This document shows, piece by piece, positions 10,751 to 21,882 of a stretch of DNA of 64,000 bases (its first letter is position 1; every line of letters starts with the position of its first letter). Below the pieces are notes generated by a model. The model saw only the letters and a list, made by a program, of their open reading frames with translations. It searched no databases and was not told the origin of the DNA. This DNA is from Ulota crispa (lineage: Eukaryota; Streptophyta; Bryopsida; Orthotrichales; Orthotrichaceae): assembly GCA_963920765.1 (NCBI GenBank), contig OY987242.1:5792789-5856788 (forward strand), given 5' to 3'. Both the position numbers and the translations under genes were made by a program.

Positions 10751-12596
10751 AGGTAGCCCATTTCGATGCCCTCCTTGCACACAGCGTCGCCATCGCTATC
10801 GCCAGTTGTGTGTTCCAAAGCTTCCAGAGATTGCTTTGTACAGTTAAGAGGTTTAGTGTTACGAAATATGTTAATTTTTGATTAGAGTAGGACCATCCCT
10901 TGTGTGGGATGTGACTGAGCTGGGGATTGTCAGTCTGTCATTTTACAGAGACCATTACGGACAGACCACAGTGGATTGGATTCAAGCAGACTAGTTGTGC
11001 AACTCTGTTACGGTGTAGCATTGTGGAGGTTTGGAATTGCGAGTCCAGGCCCTTTTGCTGAGACGGTACTTGTAACTGATTGTATTATATACAGGTTTTA
11101 TAAACGTTTGTCAACAACTTGTCAGCCAATTTCGGTTAGTTGAGGGAGGGATTCTGGTGAATGTCATTTTTACACTGAATTCGTGAGAAGAGTTCTTTTT
11201 ATCAACCAGGGTTGAGGATGCACCTCGTGGCTACAGTACTTTAGTGACGCTTACACCTGCGAATTCAATGCTGAGAACTTGCTGCAGTTCCGCTGCGATA
11301 GTAAGGGGTTTTATCGAAAGGTCTTTGAAAAAGGTATGCTCATGTATGCAGAAAGTCCTTCAGGTGTTTGACTTGTAGAAAGATTGCTTTTTATCCCTTG
11401 AAGAATGGCGGGACATTGGGGGATTCTCTTTTCATGCCAAAGCCGTGAGATTCTTTCAGCTTTACGGTGCTGAGAACTTCTTCAAGTTTTCTTTCTTTCC
11501 TCCTTTGCAATAGCATAGGGGTTGTCACACCTTCTTTACCCCATTCTCAATCTTTAAAGGAGGACATGGCACTCTCTCCTTAATTTTCTAAAGCCCCATC
11601 CTTTGAAGATTGAGAAATTTTTTTCTTCATCTTTAGAGGAGATGAATGGGCATGAAGAAGTTTTATCACGTAAATATTTTACCAATTTGTGTATTTTTTT
11701 CAACCGTTACACTCAATCCTCTCTAATGACACAGCTTTTCAAGGCTCCCGGTGATGCTCACTTTTCTCATAAGAATGCACCAGTTTTTCCTCTATCGTTA
11801 CTGGTTTTTCTCGTAACTTCAGAATCTCTTGGTATTTTTCCTCCACCATCATAAGTTTATGAGCTCATTAACGAACCTTTTGAAACCTTTTATGTCATAA
11901 ATTTTACTAGTTTAGAAATGTAAAGTAAATGATCCATAGCATCAAGAATTGAACTTGGCACAGATGAAGTCATAGGGTCCTCCCAATTAATGCAAGATTG
12001 AGTCGATATTTAGGATTATTTTTTTGCATGATATGACAAAATAATAATAATAATAATCAGAGTTCTAGATTTAAATCATTTTCTGGACTAAGTTCCAGCA
12101 CCATTGGCTGAATCTCATACGATTGGTTCAACACAAAACCTTATACCCACTCCAAACCTTAGATAAGTTCTAAGTGTATGCCATGATAATTTGAATACCA
12201 CGTACAAGTATGCAGCTTTATTGAATGAAACCCAGTTGAAATCCATCAAATTTGTAGCTCAGGAAGCTAAAAGATTTATTATCATCTTTTTCTCTTACAT
12301 TTTTGTTTCACGTGGTTCCAAGGTTTTAGGTTTTACATCGTTTACTTTCAGAATCCAATCCCTTATATGGCCATTTTCACTGGTTCACTTTCTATTACAC
12401 AACTAGTCTTCTTGATCATCAAATATAACTCTGTAATATTTGCACTTTCTCAACATGTCTTGAGGATTTGTCACGCCATAACGCAACTTGCACTCAAACC
12501 ATGAACACACATGCCGGGAGCCACAATATTTTGTTCTCTCGAGCAGTGCAATTAAAGTGTGGGTTGAGTGCTCTGCAGCTCCGGTAAGAAGAATCT
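10751..12596. other. WRKY 3' region, then intergenic DNA
   Basis: The first 350 bp or so after the WRKY stop keep the GC level of the gene and probably hold its 3' UTR. The rest is AT-rich intergenic sequence with no recognised gene. A repeat at 11562-11690 is listed separately. Confidence 0.5.
11562..11690. repeat. Dispersed repeat, copy 1 of 2
   Basis: The blocks CATGGCACTCTCTCCTT, TTGAAGATTGAGAAA and TAGAGGAGATGAATGG recur in the same order at 50493-50625. No terminal repeats or coding frame could be defined, so its nature is unknown. Confidence 0.45.
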
Positions 12597-12963
12597 TAGG
12601 GACCGTTCATACTATGTCCCAAGTCCCGCTGAAATCTGACAAAGCTGATTGGGTGTAAAGTCAAAAGTTGGGACTTGGTGCTTCACACTATGACTCAAGT
12701 CCCATGTTTCAGTTGCTTACATGGCAACAATGTTTGAAAATCTTGCTGTCAAAGAAGGTGGGACTTCATTTCAAGTTTGAGTTGACCATTTTGCTAGACC
12801 CAACTTTTAACCCAAGTCCTACCAATATTTTAATATAAAGTATTTAGAGTTTTGTTTAGTACTCCTCTTTGCCCTTAGTAATGCAACTAAGTTGGAATAT
12901 GACGTTGAGGTGGACTTGCATAGATGGGACGTGGGACGTAGTGTGAAGCGTGAACCGCCCCTA
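12597..12963. mobile_element. hAT-like MITE (TAGGG ends)
   Basis: The left end is TAGGGACCGTTCATACTATG. The right end, read inverted, is TAGGGGCGGTTCACGCTTCA. The ends share a TAGGG-(N)-GTTCA core typical of plant hAT MITEs. Several GGGAC/GTCCC motifs recur inside. There is no transposase frame, and no clean 8-bp target duplication, so the copy is probably old. Confidence 0.55.
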
Positions 12964-14396
12964 GTAGTGAGTCACCATTACTTGCCTTTCCGAAGTACAA
13001 CTGAAAAAGAGTTTCAGGTGTCTACTTTATTTAAACTCCCACGTTCGTGGTTATGTGCAGTACAGAGCTCACTTATAAACAAAGTAGTTGAATTTGGGTC
13101 CTTTGTCTCAAATGGTTAGTTGTACTACTGAGTATGAATAGCACTTTTTTCTGTTTGAGCCTTAAAATAAGGTTTGAAGAATACGGAGATGCACAAACAA
13201 AAATTCAGCATACAGTTGAAAAGCTTGGTTGAGTTTTCCAAACCTCATTTTTCAACCGTAGGCTGAACTTTTAGAACCACTGACTGAATGTAAATGCCCC
13301 TTGATAATCTGCTTTGTTGACCTTCATGACAGTTAGAAATGCAATGCAGCATTTCGTGTGACTTTTTGTTACGGCATGCAAAATCACCCAGCTTGTCATA
13401 ATGTAATCTTTGTTATTTTTCGCTGGTCCCTGCTCTAGCTGCATGGGCTCTCTTTAGTTTGGCGCTGTCAATGCTCTTTTTTCAGGTTTTTGTACTTTAC
13501 AATCTCATGGGCCTGCTTTAGTGTACATTTTGTAATGCAAATTTCTGCACATGGTGGTCATTGAATTATTTACACAAATTTCACTTGATGTTTACAAGGG
13601 TAAAGTGGCGGAGCTCCTCTCCTCAAGTGAAAATGATGTTCTTGCACTTCAGGCAACCTTTTGATAGAGATAGATGAAGGGAGAATGCTATATTGTAGCA
13701 AGGATCAGTGAGCTGTGAGCCATGAGCGGTCCTATTTTTTGTCAAAATATTCAACTTCACCTACAACTATGTACATAAGGCCTTATAATTGTGCATTTTA
13801 AACTTTTCTCTTCAGAAAACCTTAAATTTTTAAAGTTTTTGCATTGATTTTGAGTTCAAAATTGGTTCCTACTCACCAAATCTTGATTCACTGCTCACAA
13901 GCTCACCATTTTAAGCTTGTAAAATAGCGTTGTCCCTTATGCAAGTTATGGCATAAGAGGTTGTGCTCTAAATCCAAAAAGAGCATGGTGGGTAAGTTCC
14001 AAATATTAAGCAAATTTGACTAACATCATAAATTTAACTTCAAGGAAATTTTGGTATCACGATTTGCCATTGAATGCAATATGTTTAGATGTTTGGCATT
14101 TTGCTTATATGCAAGAATAAAGACGAAAACCATACACTCATAAAGAATGTTTTTAATGCTTTTACACTTCTAAATTAATAGTATATGAAAAATGTTGAAT
14201 ATAACGTACACCTATTGATAATATCAGTAAGTAGGAATGGAGGTTTTAAATACATAAATACAATGCAATATTTGGATTTCTAAGTAACCATCAACTTTTG
14301 TATGTGTAGGTATCTTCTTGTACTAGGTGGAGAAATGTCATTTTGAGTACTTGATGTACAAACTCTATGAATATAGAGCAATTGCATTAAGATAAC
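12964..14396. other. Intergenic, nothing recognised
   Basis: AT-rich DNA with no protein family, RNA gene or paired terminal repeats recognised. Confidence 0.5.
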
Positions 14397-14629
14397 TTAA
14401 CCCATGAACGGCCCGAAAGCTCTTTGCAGCCGTATGTACGATCATATGTATAGATGTATTTGAGTTACTCTGAGGGTTTTCCAATTTTTTTTATGCACCC
14501 ACCATCATACAACCCTTCAATATGTATGGTTATAACACTTAATTTTTAACTTATTCAAACTCCTGAATATTGGTTGCGACCATATATGGTACCGTATCTC
14601 CAGAGCCCAAGGGGCCCTTCCGGAGTTAA
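14397..14629 (+). mobile_element. TTAA-flanked MITE, family D
   Basis: It starts TTAACCCATGAACGGCCC and ends GGGCCCTTCCGGAGTTAA. Its interior (GTACGATCATATG, TACAACCCTTCAATATGTA, TGGTACCGTATCTCC) reappears inverted at 23294-23498. It is non-coding. Confidence 0.7.
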
Positions 14630-14846
14630 GTTCCTTTTTTGCAAATGAGCACGTAATCGCATTGGAGAGCAATTGCATTGAGTAATATAAATCCACAATT
14701 GAAACATGGGACTGGCAAATTGCAACAACAATGGATTAAAAAAAATGGGGAATAACCAATGACAAGCAACCACATTCCAAAAGTGGGACATATAATAGTC
14801 ACATTCTAACGTTATTGCTCCCTTATCCTCCCTCCCTGCTTACATG

Positions 14847-14925
14847 CACTACAAGGGGAGCAGTGTTAATTCCGACATTTTTGGTCAATTCAGATGTAGC
14901 AATTTGGACAGTTTTTCTTGTAGTG
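14847..14925. mobile_element. 79-bp CACTA mini-element with intact target duplication
   Basis: It begins CACTACAAG and ends CTTGTAGTG, the terminal sequence of CACTA (En/Spm, CMC) transposons, and is flanked on both sides by ATG, the 3-bp target duplication expected for that superfamily. At 79 bp it is little more than two ends. Confidence 0.85.
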
Positions 14926-15572
14926 ATGATAAACTTGTTGCCAAGTTGGATGATACATGACACAAGCCCTGTATCTTGACCATCCTTGGTAGCAAAGAAG
15001 ACATGTTAAATGCTAGCGGTGTAAATGAGTAGATGAACATCCATTGTAGCTAAAGGGTAAAAGAATTGTTTACAAAATTATATAATTGGCATTGTCTGTT
15101 GCTATTCGTTTACAACAACACCAACATATAAAAATTGTGACAAGCTCTATAGAAGTCATATATATTTGGAATGATTAAAACTAGAGTCAATTTAATAGTG
15201 ATTCATTCTTATTTTTTCACAAGTGAGGACAATTCATATTATGTCTTAAGTTCCACTAAATTTTCCAATTTTGATTCATCAAAAGGCTAAAAATCTATAC
15301 TTCTAACATCTTATTACATTCCAATACTCAGAAATACATGCATGGTAGCACTTTTTCACTTATTCAAAATAAACGAGTAATGTATTGTGGAGCTTTGTCT
15401 CAAAGCAGTAAATAATTTGCTTTAATGCTATAATACAAGTCCTTTGGCTCAAGCAACAAAGGTGGAATCACAACTTAACCTCATGGGAAGCTGCCCTCCT
15501 TGTTCTAATCTGTCTTTTTCCAGATGTACCACTTTATAATTGTGTCCTCCGTCCACTTCCATCCTCTCTTTG
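14926..15572. other. Intergenic, nothing recognised
   Basis: AT-rich sequence between a CACTA mini-element and a family E element. No gene or paired repeat was recognised. Confidence 0.5.
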
Positions 15573-16231
15573 TTAACCCCTAAATGGCCAAGCCCTATCT
15601 GAGCTTCTTGAGATTTCCATAAAACAGAACAATCAACCAACCTTTTCAAAAATTTCATCAAGTTTTTTCAATTGTAGCAGTACAAATTTAAATTGAACAT
15701 GTTAGAGATTACTTGGGAAAAGAAATCACAACAATATCATTTTTAGTTTGAAAGATTATAATGTTTGAACATGAGGGTGTTAAAACTGTAAAAGTGACTA
15801 GAAGTTTTCTAATCCTCATTTCATATGTCAAATCTAAAAAGTTGATTACCAAAAAAATATGAGGTTTAAGGTCATTACATGTTTAACTTTAATCAATTTA
15901 CGGCTTTCAAAATCTACTCCTATACATATTTTAAATGGATTTCTAATGTGATTTTTTCTCCAAGCTCTAGTGTATTAGAGGCTCCTTTTCAAGATCTTCC
16001 AACACTAGAAAACTCAAGATTGTAGTGGATACCCTTGTACAAATTCTTGAGTAGAAAAATCATCAATTTTCATTTTCAAAATCAGATTTTTGATGTTGAA
16101 AATAGACTTCAAAACCAACTTATATTGGAAAAAAAAAAAAAAAAATTGAAAATAGTGATTTGATAAGATTTTATTCATCTTCAAAGTTTTGTTGCAACCC
16201 AAATCTGGTCGCTTGGGCATTTAAGGGTTAA
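15573..16231 (+). mobile_element. TTAA-flanked non-coding element, family E (~660 bp)
   Basis: Its ends are TTAACCCCTAAATGGCC and GGGCATTTAAGGGTTAA. Interior blocks ATGTTAGAGAT, CACAACAATATCA, GGGTGTTAAAA, TCTAGTGTA-TTGAGGCTC-like and ATTTTCAAAATCAGATTTTT recur in the same order at 27993-28658 and 59332-59995. No protein frame resembles a transposase. Confidence 0.75.
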
Positions 16232-16381
16232 AGTGAGAGCACTATGGTAAGGCTATAGAATGCGCAAAATGAGTTGATCTAAATTCAAAGAAACATTGCA
16301 CAGGTTGTACTAAGGTAAGAGGCTTGAACTCCGTGAGGGCAGTAATACCGCTCACCTCCCCAAATGAACTCCATTGGTACA

Positions 16382-16669
16382 CATAACATTCAGTAGCCTC
16401 AAGAAAGGTTGCCTTTCCCTCTTTTCAGGTATCATCCATGAACTTCATCTTGACAAAAAAAAAAAAAGTTTTTTTTGATTTTTTTAATTTTTAATTTTAA
16501 TTTTCTAACACATCTGGTCCCCTCAACGTGTGTGCATTGAATTAAGCCTCCCTTTCATAAACTTTGACAAATTCAACCAAGTGTCCCCATAGCTAAAGAA
16601 GGATGTGAAATATTCCATACCATTCTCTTGGAGGGAGGGCAGCCTTTACTAGTGCTACTGAATGTTATG
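16382..16669. mobile_element. MITE with CATAACATTCAGTAGC ends
   Basis: The ends CATAACATTCAGTAGC and GCTACTGAATGTTATG are perfect 16-bp inverted repeats, and a second sub-terminal pair (GGTTGCCTTTCCCTC, GAGGGAGGGCAGCC) is weaker. It carries an oligo-A/oligo-T centre. A second copy is at 58225-58510. No target duplication was clear. Confidence 0.75.
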
Positions 16670-17097
16670 CATGCCCTTATTCATAGCCTTTCAAATTTGT
16701 ACAGTGGGCATGCATTTGAAGAAGTGATCCATTTTAGAGCCCTATTATCTTTCCGCTTCAAAATTTCATAACTAATTCCACATTGTTTTAAAATATACAA
16801 AATAACTTGAGTTAGATGCCAATTCCTCTTGTCTTTCAAGGAAAATTTATTGAAAAACATATCAAGAAGTTCCACCTCCCCAAAATCCAGTTTCAGCTCT
16901 TAGATGGTCGGTTTATGAGCCTCTTACCTTAGTTCAATAAATTTGAAAACGACACCATTTTACTCTGCTTGTTGCATAGAATCTTCTAATTTAAAATACA
17001 ATTATTCCTTTTCTCCAAATAGGCATTATTAAAATGCATTCACTTGAGACAAAGCCAATATGAGTTGTTTAGTTTATTTAATATTTCTTTCATCCCC
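16670..17097. other. Intergenic, nothing recognised
   Basis: A short AT-rich gap between two MITEs. Chance frames only. Confidence 0.5.
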
Positions 17098-17444
17098 TTA
17101 GCGCATCTCCACCCGTATTGGCAAAACATCATACTAGGGACACTTTTGGATGAAAAGGGAGCAACTAATGCTTGGACCCACCAAAACACTCTCCATTGTA
17201 CTTTAAAATTTGCATTTTCCAAGTGCACGGCAACTCCTTCAAAGACTATTTTTCTTTTATCAATTCAAGTTGAGTAAGTAATAATGGAGAATCCATCTAC
17301 TTTTCCAAACAAGGAGGCTTATTATTGGTTGAACACTATTCTACCTAGTTGGATGGGTGGAGGAAATTACAATTCAACATGGTAAACAAGAAACACAATG
17401 TTTGCCCAAGATGAAATCCTAGAAGCTTGGTAGAGATGCTCTTA
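17098..17444. mobile_element. MITE with GCATCTCCACC-type ends
   Basis: It starts TTAGCGCATCTCCACC and ends GGTAGAGATGCTCTTAA, an imperfect inverted repeat matching the ends of the two 423-bp elements at 55917-56780 (AAGAGCATCTCCA type). It is non-coding and has no clear target duplication. Confidence 0.5.
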
Positions 17445-17938
17445 AAACACACACCACAACAAGTCTTGTAAGGTAGACATATCCATTTCCAAGCGTTTAA
17501 TGGTTTAGGTTATTGCAAGGTTTTGGAAATTTAAGAAAAAAATCCGTAGGGTTAGCCTTTCAACAAGCTATCATGGAATGTTGTTTTTGTGGAAAAAAGT
17601 ATTGTAGAAAACTTTATATTATAAGGCAAAGTTACAACTCATGGGGTCCCTAAAAGCAACTCTAGACTAACCCCTGAAACTGCTTGGATGTGTTCCTATA
17701 ACAACACTTGACAGTGCCAATCCCGACCCTCCCAAACCAACTTAGTAGGTGACATGTGGCATGATTCGCTTGTGCAAGTAACATTTAGTGCTCCATTTTG
17801 GATTCAATAATGTATGATGAAACCCTCAAATCTAGGTTGCAGAATAGAGAGCCGCTGGGGAATTGGTGTGTCTACTGTCTACCTTAAAGTTGGAACGTGG
17901 GGCACAAAGTGAATTGCCCCTAAAATTCAAAAAGCCCT

Positions 17939-17948
17939 AAACCCTAAA
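17939..17948 (+). promoter_or_regulatory. Telo-box (AAACCCTAAA) upstream of the SET gene
   Basis: AAACCCTAAA within a short run of CCCTAAA repeats lies about 170 bp before the SET gene start codon. Telo-boxes are known near the 5' ends of plant growth and translation-related genes. Two short overlapping upstream ORFs (18052-18081 and 18062-18094) follow before the main ATG. Confidence 0.5.
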
Positions 17949-18120
17949 CCCCAAAGCAGCTCCGCCAGGACCATTTTCATGGTCACGTTCCCCATACCAG
18001 TGTTTTCCCACCTTCCCCTCTCTGCTGTTTATTGCCATCGTCACTCCGGCTATGGTTGCCCATGACTGCTCCATCGCTTGACTCCCACTCTTGACGAGCA
18101 CCAGCGACAGGCCACCAGCT

Positions 18121-21100
18121 ATGGCAGCCTCCTCAGCTGCTCAATCCTCCAGGTACACACATACACTCTCTGCCTTGGCCCATTCTCCTCTCTAATCTTG
18201 CCTTTGTAAATGTCACAAATGCGGTATCAGTATTCTGGGAATGATGGTGCGAAGAGTGTCGATGTCCTAACGCATGTGTGCGATGCAGGAATTTGCGAGG
18301 GTTTATAAGGTGGATGCGTGACAACAATGTGGAGTACAGTGACGGCCTGTCCTTTCACATCGGGGACAGTGTGGCGGACATAGGGGTGAAAGCGCTGTGC
18401 GACCTGCACGAGGGGGAGATGATCGCCACCATTCCGAAGCAGGCATGTCTCACAATTGTCACGAGCGAGGCGGAGACGATGATCAGTGAAGCGGAAGTGG
18501 GCGGAGGATTAGGTCTGGTCGTGGCTTTGATGTATGAGCGGAGCCTCGGAGAGCGCTCCAAATGGTCTGGATATCTGCGACTCCTCCCGTTCCAGCAATG
18601 CCTCCCGTTTCTGTGGAGCTTGCCGGACATCGATCGCCTTCTTGCAGGCACCGAACTCCACAAGGTGCGTGTAGAAAGAGAAAATCCATGCTTGTCTGTT
18701 TTTCTTCAATTACAGTCCTTTTTTTTTCACTTTTTGTTAAGTTGAGATCGAATTATGTCACAAGAGTAATGTCGTCAATACGTACATCGATCTTTTTCGT
18801 TTTTCGTAAATACAGCATGTGTTCATTTTTGTTTTGATGTAGAGCTTGGATTAATGTACACTTCAGACAAATATACCTCGTATGTGCGGGTAATGCAGAG
18901 GATGTGACAATTATGTTCATGCATGATCAAATCTAGAGTGCCTCTGGGGTATGTGCTTATTTCATATGCTTTATTCATATAGTGCTTGTAAATTTGTTTA
19001 TTCATAATGTGGCAAAACTAGGTGTTTATGTAGCTCATACATTTTGACTGTGAAAGACTTATTCAATTTGAATCAGGTCAAATCCCAAGGCTCTCTACAC
19101 ATCTTGCCAATGATTCTCAGTTTCACAATTTTAGTAGTTTGATCCTAGAACTTGAACCATTGCATTTTAGGTACGGTTACTTTGATGCAGAGGTGGGAGC
19201 TGTTTGCGCTGAAATCCTTGCCCTGAACTGCATCTAGACAGGTGGTAAAGGAGGACAGGCGGATAATGAAATCAGACTGGAAAGAGTGCTATGGAATCCT
19301 TGTTGATCTCTTTGGAGAAAGCAAATTTCCTGCCAAGTGGTTCTCGTTTGAGCACTACTTGGCAGCTAAAACTCTGGTGGCTTCACGCGCATTCCAAGTT
19401 GATGAGTTTCATGGTTATGGCATGGTACCTTTGGCTGACTTGTACGCCATAATTTTCCTTCTCTGTTTCTCCCTCTCGTTTTCTGAACGTATGGTTTCTT
19501 ACTTCCGGTGTCCTTTATGTTCACAGAACCGGATATTGATGGATGTTGTGTCTTGTTCTTGGTGTCTTTGGCAGATTTAACCACAAGACTGGTGCTGAAG
19601 ATGTGCACTTTACATCTATATTCAGTGACTCCGATTCAGAGCCTGAAGAGCCAGAATCCAGCACGCCAGGCAGTCGTGATGGAACTCTTGAAGAAGAAAC
19701 TAGGGGAGGCAACTATAATACCAGTGCTGATGATAGCCCTAAACCTAAAAAAGAAATTAAGGAAAAGGGCAAGTTCAACAATGGTGTCCACGATAGCCCT
19801 AAACCCAAGATAAGGGAAAAACCCAATCCAACAGATGGTAAGAACATCAAAACGCCTAAAGAAGCAATTAAGAAAAAAGGTGATTCTGCTTTAGCTGAGA
19901 GCCCCAAGCCCAACGAACTGACTTATAAGAGGAGATCCAAGCCTAATGCAATTGAAGAAAAAGAAGAACCAACCATGGAAGGTGATTTAGATGCTGAAGA
20001 AGAAGACGATGCGGTAGGTTCACCCTCGAACTGGGAGGGAAGCAGTGAAGTACTCGAGATGATCATGGTGAACAATGTTGCGAAGGGCACCGAGGTAAGA
20101 ATATCTTCATTTTGAAACAGAGTAAAAGTATACTTTCAGGAACCTTTAACGTTGTAATGAAATTTTCCCATTATTTACGGAGAGGCCTCCCTGTGGTCGC
20201 AGTCATTACATGGAAGCATCTCTATGTATCATTGGAAGGCCTCCGTATAATCATTGTAACAACAGGGAGTCCTCTCCACGAATTATGGGAAAGAGCAACT
20301 TTATGCTGTCTGAAAGTCTCTGCAAATGGTTTAGTTATACTGAAAACCATGACCTGCTGTTCATTTTTCATGGAATGTAATACTATCTGGCGTGACATTG
20401 CTCTTTTACAATGTAATGATACCTTAGCCGATCTTAGGGGTTGCTGGATGGTAACTTGCCGGTTTCAAGTTTTAGGTTTCAGATATGCATTTTGACTTAC
20501 TGAAAAGCCTCTATTTATCACAACTACTAAGTCTGGATAACGTGTTCAGATCTACAATACGTATGGTTTACTCAGCAATGCAGCTTTGCTTCACCGCTAC
20601 GGATTCACTGAACCTGACAATCCTTTTGACATCGTAAACGTCGACCTTGCGCTTGTGATTGACGTCTGTGGACGAGTATCCTCCAAGCGACATGTTCGGA
20701 GATGTTTGACTCTTTGGCGAACAGCTGGATGTGCTCCTTGCTCGTCCGAAGGAGCGAAATACTTCGAGTTCTCAGTGGATGGGAAGCCTCAATCAGAGCT
20801 TCTGGTGCTGTTGTATCTCATTCACGCGCCAGATGCCACTCGGGACAACGTGGAAGAGCAAGCTCTTCAGTGGAATGCAGATCAAGTTGAGCTATCAGAT
20901 GATGAAGACATTGAAAGAGTTTCGTCTGCTGCTGTGGACAAGCTTGCTAAAGCGCTCGGGTGGACAACGAAGCTCAAGAACTCAAGCAGGTATTTTGTCC
21001 CGTTTTGTCTTTCCAGCTTCCATTCTGTTTCTTGTGAAAAGCTATTAGATCTGTGAGGTTGTGTACATAAGGTAACCTTGCTTGTAGGCGAGACTTTAAG

Positions 21101-21882
21101 TGCAGAGCATAGTTAATTTCTATTATTGTGGTCAAATATAATATGTGCTTGTTTGCAAATCAAAGGGGATTCTATTGCACCAAAGGGGTAGTTGCTTGGT
21201 AAGGTCTGCAGGAGTTGTAGGGGTTCAAAGTTTGATTCGTAGGCAAATCAAAACCAACACAAGTTTTTAAGTTAAGGTGGTGTACATTCTCAAACTCAGT
21301 ATGTACTCATCGTTTAAGATTTCAGGGTCACATTTTGATACCTGTCTCAGTGAGGTCTTTACATTTCTGCGAGAGTTCTTCCTGGTCCTGAAGAAGAGTT
21401 TGCAAGGTTTCGGATCTGCCAATTGTCATGCTCTTGGGTACTAATGCCTGTGTTCTTTTGGCAGTCGCAAGAGAAGTAGGGATAGTCAGGCAAATGGCAC
21501 ACCAAATGGAAGCAACAAACGGATGACCCTGCAAAAAACCTCTGTTATACCAAAAGAGGAGGATCCTACTTGGCTTACTGACTTTGACAAATGGCTTCTC
21601 ACAAAACTAGTCTGCGCAAGTTTGTTGGAAATAGTGACTGAAAGAGACAGAATGTATCCTGAGGTGAATTCCAAGACCAGTGAGAAGCTAGTTGGTGGTT
21701 CTCCGAGTTCCACTTTGCAAGAGGACAGAGCACTGCTGAGTAGTATCGACAGCAACACTGACCCCAAGCTCTACCATGCGCTTTCCCTGCGAATCAGTGA
21801 GCGCACCATTTTAGACAAATGTGCAACACTAACAAAACCAAAGTCGAAGAAACTAACGAAACCAAAGTCGAAGAAAAGATGA
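18121..21882 (+). CDS. SET-domain protein-lysine methyltransferase, SETD6/RKM4-like
   Basis: A SAM-dependent lysine methyltransferase of the Rubisco-LSMT/SETD6 class, probably acting on a non-histone protein; yeast RKM4 methylates a ribosomal protein, and the substrate here is unknown. Six exons: 18121-18152, 18289-18664, 19242-19441, 19575-20094, 20550-20989, 21465-21882 (661 aa). The SET core is split: the N part ends in GMVPLADLFNHKTGAEDVHF (N205-H206), and the C part has IYNTYGLLSNAALLHRYGF with the usual catalytic-tyrosine YG motif (Y381). Between them lie about 140 disordered residues (218-358), acidic and Lys/Pro-rich, with three (D/E)SPKP repeats. The C-terminal substrate-binding lobe ends KLYHALSLRISERTILDK, conserved in plant relatives. 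The last 16 residues duplicate TKPKSKK. The first ATG giving a continuous family-like N-terminus was used. Family assignment is firm; the SETD6 orthology is less so. Confidence 0.88.
20163..20293 (+). other. Inverted repeat (hairpin) inside an intron of the SET gene
   Basis: Two ~33-nt arms (TTTCCCATTATTTACGGAGA and onward to CTCCCTGT; then ACAGGGAGTCCTCTCC to ATTATGGGAAAG) are largely complementary, about 27 of 33 pairs by eye, around a ~65-nt loop region. It lies wholly in the intron 20095-20549 on the transcribed strand. It could be a small-RNA precursor or a decayed MITE; sequence alone cannot decide. Confidence 0.45.

Noticed and set aside
21351-21406. Possible extra exon of the SET gene (ends CTCAG acceptor, FTFLREFF-like reading)
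   Set aside because: Including it throws the last exon out of frame; direct splicing 20989 to 21465 keeps the conserved KLYHALSLRISER text in frame.
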